The notes under the pieces: model-generated
What the model was told of the DNA's origin: nothing
What the model saw: only the letters and a program-made list of their open reading frames with translations
The model's database searches: none
NCBI RefSeq assembly: GCF_014356525.2
Contig: NC_052514.1
Span: 5,670,525-5,734,524 of the forward strand
DNA length: 64,000 nucleotides
Origin: Nilaparvata lugens
Lineage: Eukaryota > Arthropoda > Insecta > Hemiptera > Delphacidae
Direction: 5' to 3'
Made by a program: the position numbers and the translations under genes
In this document: positions 50,801 through 59,800 of the stretch, piece by piece
How positions within the stretch are numbered: position 1 is the stretch's first letter
How the letters are laid out: every line of letters starts with the position of its first letter

Positions 50801-53800
50801 CCTTCAAAATAAAATCAAAGGAATACTTTATTCAATCAAATCTATTTTTGTAAGCAAGTTGCAATTATGAATTCATGTTCACCTTTTAGATTGAAGTCAA
50901 TTGTTGATAAGAGTGTTTTAATCCCAGTGTATTTTGCTTATCTTCATTCTCATTTGTATTATGGTGTGGTTGCCAAATACGGGTGTTACAAATACGGGCA
51001 GTAAGGGTCATTGCTAATGTGAATAGTCGGTTTCATTGTGCGGATTTATTAAAAAAATTCAAAATTCTGACTGTACCAGCAATCTATTTACATTCTTGAG
51101 TGTCTTATGTATATAAGAACTAATTTAGCAAGTATTTCTGTGAATAGCAACGTTCACAACCATTACACTAGAAATTCTGAATTTCTTAGAGTTAACCAGT
51201 GCAATTATGCGAATACATTGAACTGCTTCAAGGAGTTTGGTATAAGAGCTTATAATAAGCTTCCTGAACATTTAAAAGAGCTAGATGTGAATAATTTTAA
51301 AGCCATAAAAACTATTTAAATACAAATATATGTCCATATAGGAAAGAGGAGTTTCTAATTTGAGGGTATTTTGTGCTGTTTGTATGCTTGTGTCTTGAAT
51401 TTTTATTTCTTTGAATGTAAATAACCTACTTTGTATTATCATGTTTATTTTATGACGATGCTATTCATTTTGTACAAATTTAATGTTTTCCGCAATAAAG
51501 AAATCTTGAATCTTGAATCTTTTCACCTCCAACTGCAAATTAAATACAAATTTTCTTTAAAAAAAAGTATTATATAGCCTACTAACAGAAGGAGCAGCAA
51601 CTACCTACAAAATTGAATCAAATTTGAATATTTCCAATTATTCATAATTTGTGAGCAGGTTTAGATCATGAGGAAATCATGTTCACATTTTACCTGAAAC
51701 TAATCATTACTATTATCAATCAATTGCAATTTGTTTTTCAAAAAAGGGTGCTTTAATTTTTCAATTTTCACATGTTCATTTTTCTATGACGACAGATAGA
51801 CTGGCGTGAATACTTGCAGACAGCTTTTGATAACGCAAACACAACTGTGGACCTAGATGAGGAGGAAATCTATGTTTATGGCATTGATTATTATAAATCA
51901 ATATCGAAAATATTGGCCAATCATACTGATTACGAGATAGGTGAGTTGCTTTCTTGAATTATATATCATACTAGCCGTCAGGCTCGCTTCGCTCGCCATA
52001 TCCGTCTAGGCAAGGGGTGTCGCCCCCTGGACGCCCGACTGGATCGTCCAAAAATGAGATGAGCAGGCTCGCTTCGCTCGCCTGCATTTTTCATTTGAGC
52101 ATGCTTCATTCCATCAGAAAGTCAAAGTACTGAGAAGAAAAGTTGAGAAAAACGTTGAAAAAACGCTGATTTTGGGCGTATCTTTGATGAAATATTAAAG
52201 TCACCTCATCACAAAACTTTTATACCCTAGCTAAACCTCTGTACCAAATTTGAACATTTTTTGTCTATTAATTGATGAAAGAACTGAGGAAACGCAAAAA
52301 ACCGCTAATTTTGGGCGTATCTTCTCCGTTATTTCAAATTCCTTCCAACACAACATTATTACACCCCAGCTGAGCTTCTGTACTAAATTTGAACATTTTC
52401 TATTCATTTGTTCTCGATAAAGCTGAGAAAACGCTAAAAAAACGCTGGAAAAACGCCAATTTTGGGCGTATCTTTGACGTTATTGCAAATTCCTTCTAAC
52501 ACAACATTATTACAAAATACTAAAAAATTGGATAATAGAAAACTATTTCTTTTTAATTGAAAGCATTATCTAATTTTTTAAAAACATATTTTAAAGCGTG
52601 GATTCTTTTTTTTTCTCTATTATTGTATAAAACTAGGAAACAACCAATGTAACAAATTTTTTCAAGCATAACTAACTGATTGCAACTCTCACCAGCGGGC
52701 AAGGCTTAATTATTCTTTTTGCTGGTGATGCCAAATTACCATTGAAAAGTATCCAATTTATTATGATTTTGGTATTATTTATGCTTGATTTTTATTTTAT
52801 ACTTTTGATTACAAAATTATGTATTTTCTTTTATTATGTTTTGAATATGTATTTATTGTATGGCAAATAAATGTCAAGGTGGTTCAAAATCATGCATCAT
52901 AAGTCACATTTGGTCGAAAAATGGAAAATTCATTGTTGAGTGTACTCAAGCCCATATTCCAATACACAAAAAATGACCAATTTCTATATTCAAAGCTGCA
53001 TGTCTTGTGAAATACTTCTGATAAAATTTCCAAATCTTGTGAGGATGTGAAAATTATCCCCCTCTACTCACTCCAATAAATAATACTTTCGATTCCAATA
53101 CAATTCGAGGTTTTTCGAAAATACTCAATCAATCAATCAATCAAATAATTCTTTATTCATCATTGCATCAATACAATATAAATAACGTCACAGTGAAAGA
53201 GGTCAAAGAATTTCAACATTAACAACAATTCAATTTAGATACTCCTGAATTGAGTACAGGCTCATAGAAATTAAATATCTCTTCAGTTCTCTCTTGAAGT
53301 CTGCACCCTCCTTCTCTCTGACATCAATCGGCAGCTTGTTGAAGAACTTTGCTCCCATGTATGATGGCCGTTTTTCAAAGAAGTGTCTCCTGTGCTGATG
53401 AAGTGCATATGTTCTCCTTGAGCGTGTATGATACCGGTGGGTACATATTCTTCATTTTTAAATTTCAATGTCAGAATACATTCCATTATGTACAGTCCAT
53501 AAATTGTCAATATGTTGAGGCTTTTGAATTTTTCTCTCACAGACTCTCTGAAACCTAACTTCAATATGATTCTGACTGCTTTTTTCTGAACTGTGAATAA
53601 TTTTTTCAAGTTTTCAAGAGATGTTCCTCCATAGAGTCCTACTCCAAACGCTAGGTGAGAATGAATGTTTGCAAAGTAGATGGTTCTCAGTGTAGCCTGA
53701 CTTGAATAATTCGACAATACCCTGAGTGAATAGAGGCCAGAGTTCAGCTTCTTCAATATGCCATCCACATGTGACTTCCAAGACAATCGTTGGTCTATTG

Positions 53801-56800
53801 TCAAACCCAGGAACTTTGAGTTTGAGGTTTCCTGAAGTACGTGACCATTAACAGTGAATTCAGTCTCCTCATCCTCACGAATTCCAGCTGAAAACTTCAT
53901 AGCCTCACATTTAGTTGGATTCAGTCTCAAGCAATGATCCTTGAAGAATTTGTCAAGCTGAAGCAGACCTAAATTAGTGCGTTCTTCAAGTTCTTCCTCG
54001 TTGTCACCAGCTACATTAAGCGTAGTGTCATCAGCATACATACACAGCTGCACATGTGAATTTCGAGGTATTTGTAGGTTCAAAACTGAAGGGAGGTCTT
54101 TCAAGTAGATAATGAAGAGGATAGGGCCTAAAATAGATCCCTGGGGAACGCCTCGAGTCACCCTTCTAAGTTCAGATTTGAAGATTTCAAGTTGAAATCT
54201 TGATTTGAAGGTATCATAAGTTCTTCTTCTAACTGTCACGAACTGCCTTCTATTTGAAATATATGAACGCATCCACTGCAGATATCTACCAGTCACCCCA
54301 CATGAATGCAGCTTCTGAAGAAGTATATATGAGACACCGACTCAAAAGCTTTGGTGAGGTCCATCAGAATTGATGCTGTGCGCCGACCTGCATCAACCTG
54401 CTCAAGAATCCATTCAATACTACTGACCGCTGCTGTCATTACTGATTTACCGCGCTGAAAACCATGCTGTTCCTCGTCAATCAAGTTGTATTTAGACAGG
54501 TGTTCCATAAGTCTATTACTCATTGCTCTCTCAAATATTTTGGAAAAGACTGACGGCTCTGAGATCGGTCTGTAATTGCTGAGCTTGTTCCTATCTCCTT
54601 TCTTGTGTATTGGCGTTACTTTAGTTATTTTCAAAAGTTCAGGGTAGATTCCGGATACAAATGAAGAGTTTACTACATGGACCAAGGGCTTCATCAGATA
54701 AAATTTAGCTTCTTTTATTACGGACATTGGAACTTCATCAAAACCACACGATCTGAGATTTAAAAATGATCCTATTATATTGAGCTTTTCTTCATCATCA
54801 ACTTGGTTTGGGCGAAATCGGCATTCATTACTTCCTTGTAATACATTGATGACTGTATTTGTATCTTGAGGAAATAAAGTATTATCTGTGAAATATTCAT
54901 TAAACAGCTTTGACACATCTGTTGGATTCTTGTAGAGTCTCCCATTATGCTCAATCTCTAAATCATGGTCGGTTTTATTATTTTTACCAGTTAAAGAATT
55001 CACTACATTCCATGTACATTTGGTCGGATTTTTCGAATTTTCAATTAACAATTTAAAATGCATTTCTTTTGCAGATCTTAACTTTTCTCTGTATTGACGT
55101 TTTTCTCTGCGGATGTCATCAAGTGAATCAAAATCATTTGCAATCCTGGCTCTACAGCATTTACTACTTATTTCCTTTCTTAGCTCTCTCAGTTCAGGTG
55201 TTATCCACTTGACTCCACTTCCAATCCTTTTTATTTTGTCCACTACAGGAAATGATTTGTTAAAGTAATATACAAGGTAGTATGAAATTCATTATATTTA
55301 TCTTCAACCTTTGCATTAAATACATTGAACCAATTTTCTAAAGAGAGAAGACTCTTAAATCTTTCTACATCTGTTTTGGAGAATCTTCGGGTTTTAATTC
55401 TAATAACACTATCATTCTTCCTTTTCTCTTCTACATTTTTATATTCTAGAAGTTGAGCATCGTGGTCTGATAAACAGGTGTCTATTCCAGTTATAATTAT
55501 ATTTCTGTGTGGAAGATTTGTAAGAAAATTATCAAGCGCTGATTGTCGAGTTGAGCAAAATCTAGTTGGAAAGTTCACCATGGCAGAGAAACCGTAGCTC
55601 TTCAAAATGTTCTTCAGTTCAACTGAGGCTGTCGTAGCCTCTAAAACATCTATATTCAAGTCACCAGCGATCAATACACGAGTATAATTTCTTGAGAGTG
55701 AGCTGAGTAGTTCATCCAATTTATTAAGGAATATGCTTTTATTTGAGCATGGACTACGGTATATTCCCACCAACACAAAATCAACCATATTCAACTTGAA
55801 AGAACAGACAGCCAATTCAAACTGAAATTCTTCGATGAGATTATCAATGAAAGGGTTTGCAGATACTAGGTTTTTGGGCCACTCTGTATCTAGCACTAGG
55901 AAATTTTGCATGAAGAAATTGGTTCTGGGCTTCTCTTATGTACCCAAATAATATATTGAAAAATCATAACTACAATATAAATTGCATGCACCAATGTATA
56001 TAGTGACTGGACTACTAGGCCTATAACCATCCTTGGTAAATTGAAAATCTCGATGCGAAATTTCAAGCTAATCAGCCAAGTAATTGTTAGGACGTGATGA
56101 TAGTGATTCGTGGATTTCCTATCCCGTGAGTTTATAAGCAAATTCTTCCCTTTACTATATCATATAGATTATGAATTATTATCAAAGGTAATAATATATA
56201 TTTATTTGCTGAGGGTGATGCCCACATGAGATCTAGAGGCTTGTGCGTGGGTAAAGAGGCAGATTATGAGTGATGAGAATTATTCTGAAAACCTCCATTT
56301 AAATGATTTACCTATTCTGTCGAATTTATTGACATACTCCATCAAATAATCTCCAAACAAACTTTTGAATAAACCTTGAACAAGTTTAAATGATAAATAC
56401 TTGTTTTTACAGCCTTGGGAATGTGGTGGGAGTTAGTATACACATTGACACCCTATGCTAATGAAGATTTGCGAACTATGAGAAATATATTCTTGACTGA
56501 AGCCTTGGGAGAGCCTTCCCCACTACCCAGGTTAGTAGTATAGAAGAATTGTTGAATGAGAAAATGGAGGAAGTGAACGATTTTATCTTTTTTCTTTCCT
56601 CTGAATAATAAATAATATAATCAACACTAAATATTATGTACTCTTCAATAATTTGTTCTTTCATTTATCATTAATAAATTCATCTATTTATCAATATATT
56701 CATTTATTCACTCTTCTATTGAAATAAAATAAATAAATTCCTATATTGAATGTAATTGCATTACACTTATACAATTAATATACAAAAGTCACGCTGGCAT

Positions 56801-59800
56801 ATACTCCATGGCAAAGAGCCGTCAGGAGTTGATAAGCTGTTCTTGGAAATTTGGAAATGTAATCTAAATAGCAATGTAACAGTAACAATGTGTCTCTTAA
56901 TGTGTGACTATTTCATGTTATATTTGTGTGACTTTGTCTTGTGCTTTTTTGGCTGGCTGACAATAAAATTGAATTTATTTATTTATTTTTACACTATTTT
57001 CTTTTAATCTAAAGAAAATAATTTAATAACATAAGAATTGAAAAAGAATAAATGAGAAATAGGGGAATAAAGGTTTATACAATGAAAGAGAAAAATCAGA
57101 GCAATTGTACCTTATGGGCTCTATTGAGATTAATTAAGTTACAGAGATCAGTTAAATGAAAAGGCTTCAAAACTCACTCAACTAAAATTTGAGAGAAAAA
57201 AAAATAAAATGAACAAATTAGGATTGAAAACTATTAATAATTAAAATGAATAACAAGAAGGTTCTGACACTTTCAGTTCAATTTGGACATGTTCCACAAC
57301 ATTACGTCCATCATGAATGACAAAAATTTAAATAAAAAGAAAAATAAGAATATCAGTACGCTTTTTAAATATTTTATCACAAGATGTTTCAACATTGATG
57401 CCATTTTCAAGTGAAACAATCAATGTTGAAACATGTTGTGATAGAATAATTCAAAAAGGGTACTGAGATTTTTATTCTTCTTTCTATTTATATTACAAGT
57501 AGCCGTATACAGAAAAGAGATAGAAAATCAATTATTTGTTTATTAATTACATGATTTTAACATTGAAAAGTCGATGATCTTTTGAGGTGACGATATCATG
57601 ATCAATTTATTATTATACAATAGGTTTCTAATACTTATTATTTTTGAGAAAGTCACCAAAGTTTTCATTAACATGAATTTTTGATGCATTATCATGTGAA
57701 TTTGATAGATATGATATTCATAATCAAGTACTGTATTCAGAAGGTTGAATTTGAAAAGATTATCTCCCAAAAATAAAATACCTTACATTACACAGGATAC
57801 AATATTGTCTGCTTAGCTGATGATTTATTATTATAATACCTTAATTAAAAATATTATTTATCCACAGATTTTGTCAATCATATTTCTTCCCCTTTACTAT
57901 TTTTTTTTTCAATAACAGAGAGAGCTATTGCGCAGTCGCGATTTGGTCAATTATGGACATAGCAATAGCCAGTGCAGCTGCTGATGAGTATCCCCAAGTT
58001 GAAAAAACCAAAAAAGAGGTGAGTCTTTGATTTTCTAAGATTTTCTTATTCTCCATTGAAACTGGACATTGCATATTTAAAAATTGATATTCAATAAATT
58101 ATTCGCTTATTGAATTCATTAGATCGATAGAATGAGAATAAAATCATAATATAATCCTATACTATTAGATGAGCAACTTTTGTTCATATGTTTAAATGTT
58201 TATATGTTTAAATGTTTATATGTTTGGATGTTTAGATGTTTAGATGTTGATATGTTTGTATTTCACCGGATCTCAAAAACGGCTCTAACGATTCTCACGA
58301 AATTCAGAACATAGTAGGTTTATAATAATTATAAAGATTCGATTGCACTAGGTCTCATTCTTGGGAAAACTCGCTGAAGGACATTAGAAGGATAAAAATT
58401 ATTATTCATCCTTGGGAAAACAGCTGATAATAATTATTTCGTCGTCTGTTGGTGATGGAAGTGAGTGAGCGAGTTCATGTGTGTGGGACTGTGTCAAAAT
58501 TATGACTCAGCTGTTGAACTTTTGTAATCATTCAATCAGGTACTTGGTGCCGGTTGCAAAAAAACGGGTTATTTTCAATCCTGATTAATTCCAGTAGATC
58601 CATCTTTTTGAAATGGTCTTCTCTGATTTGTTTCACGTGAAGTTGATCAGGATTAATATTTAACCGGCTTTGTGATACTGGGCCTTTGTGAAGGAAATTT
58701 TTGCATTCCTCTGGGAAGCAATCTCAATGTACTGTGATTAGATAGAACATTTCTGTATGAATGTTATTACAATTTCTTCTTTCGTAATAAATTTTTCATG
58801 CTTTTGTACTCCAGAGCGAAGCTCGGTCCCCGATATTACTTTTATAAGTTTCAGCACTATATAAAAAGTGGGCAGGAGAATGAATGCTCTGATACAACTT
58901 GCAGACTATATTATAATATTGAACTTTCTCGTTCATCTATATTTCTATCATTTGATAATCTATTCGTTTAATCTTCAAAAATACAATATTCATTTCCAGG
59001 TGAATCAGATGATTGACAACATACAATCATCCTTCTATTATTACGTGAGTAATGCACAGTGGATTGACGCTGAAACAAAGAAGGCAATCATTGAAAAAGG
59101 AAAGGTGATTAGGAGGAATATAGGATTTCCAGAATGGGTCATGAACAAGGAAGATATTGATCTGTATTATGAGAATGTGAGTAAATAAGTTTCATTAGTT
59201 ATTTGCTGTTGACTCAATCCATTGAATCAGTAATTTGACTGTTATTATAAATTATTTTCACCGTTGATGAATAAATAAATAAATCAAATTCATTTGTTGA
59301 AATGGTGGACAATACAGTTGATAAATATACAACCTGATAGAGTATTTTGAAAGGGCTACTTCAATTGTTAATTAGTGAAGAAATAATTTCATAATACAGT
59401 GAAATCTCCCAATAGCGGACACCTCTGGGGAATAGTAAAATGTCCGCTATACAGAGTTGTCCGCTATTGGGAACTAGTGTTCATCTACTTTTTGATATGG
59501 AGAAGGTAACCCCGACCTTGAAAAAGTCATAGTGTTTATTTTCCATTATTATTTAAAAAGGTGACCTTGCTAGCTTGGTGAACTGTCAAGAAAAATAGAC
59601 AAAACCCTTCTATTTTGCCTCTTCATCTTTCTACGAAATCGAAAGATATGGCTCGTTTATAAGAATGCCATTGAACATTCAATTGATCTATGTCAACCCC
59701 TTTGAAACATCTTGGTTTGGCAGCTTTCCCTATTATAAATGGCTCTTCAAATTCACCTATCATGTTTACAGTCAACAGAACTGTTAATCTTTCTTTAGAA

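Larger units (their letters stand above)
53116..55867 (-). mobile_element. Jockey/CR1-like LINE, 5'-truncated, with target-site duplication
   Basis: Flanked by AGGTTTTT on both sides (53108-53115 and 55868-55875). On the minus strand it runs from mid-endonuclease through reverse transcriptase to a 3' UTR with AATAAA and a (TTGA)n tail (53126-53150). It lacks ORF1 and the first half of the endonuclease, the usual result of incomplete target-primed reverse transcription. At least three frameshifts make it inactive. Confidence 0.88.
52876..56035. mobile_element. Diverged, deleted copy of the hAT-like element interior, split by a LINE
   Basis: 52876-53100 aligns closely with 9144-9371 (shared GAAAAATGGAAAATT and CCAATAAATAATACTTTCGAT). 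55876-56035 aligns with 10446-10600 (shared GAAGAAATTGGTTCTGG and CCCAAATAATATATT). The part equivalent to about 9372-10440 is missing, and the LINE 53116-55867 sits at the junction. The element's own termini are not found here. Confidence 0.8.
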
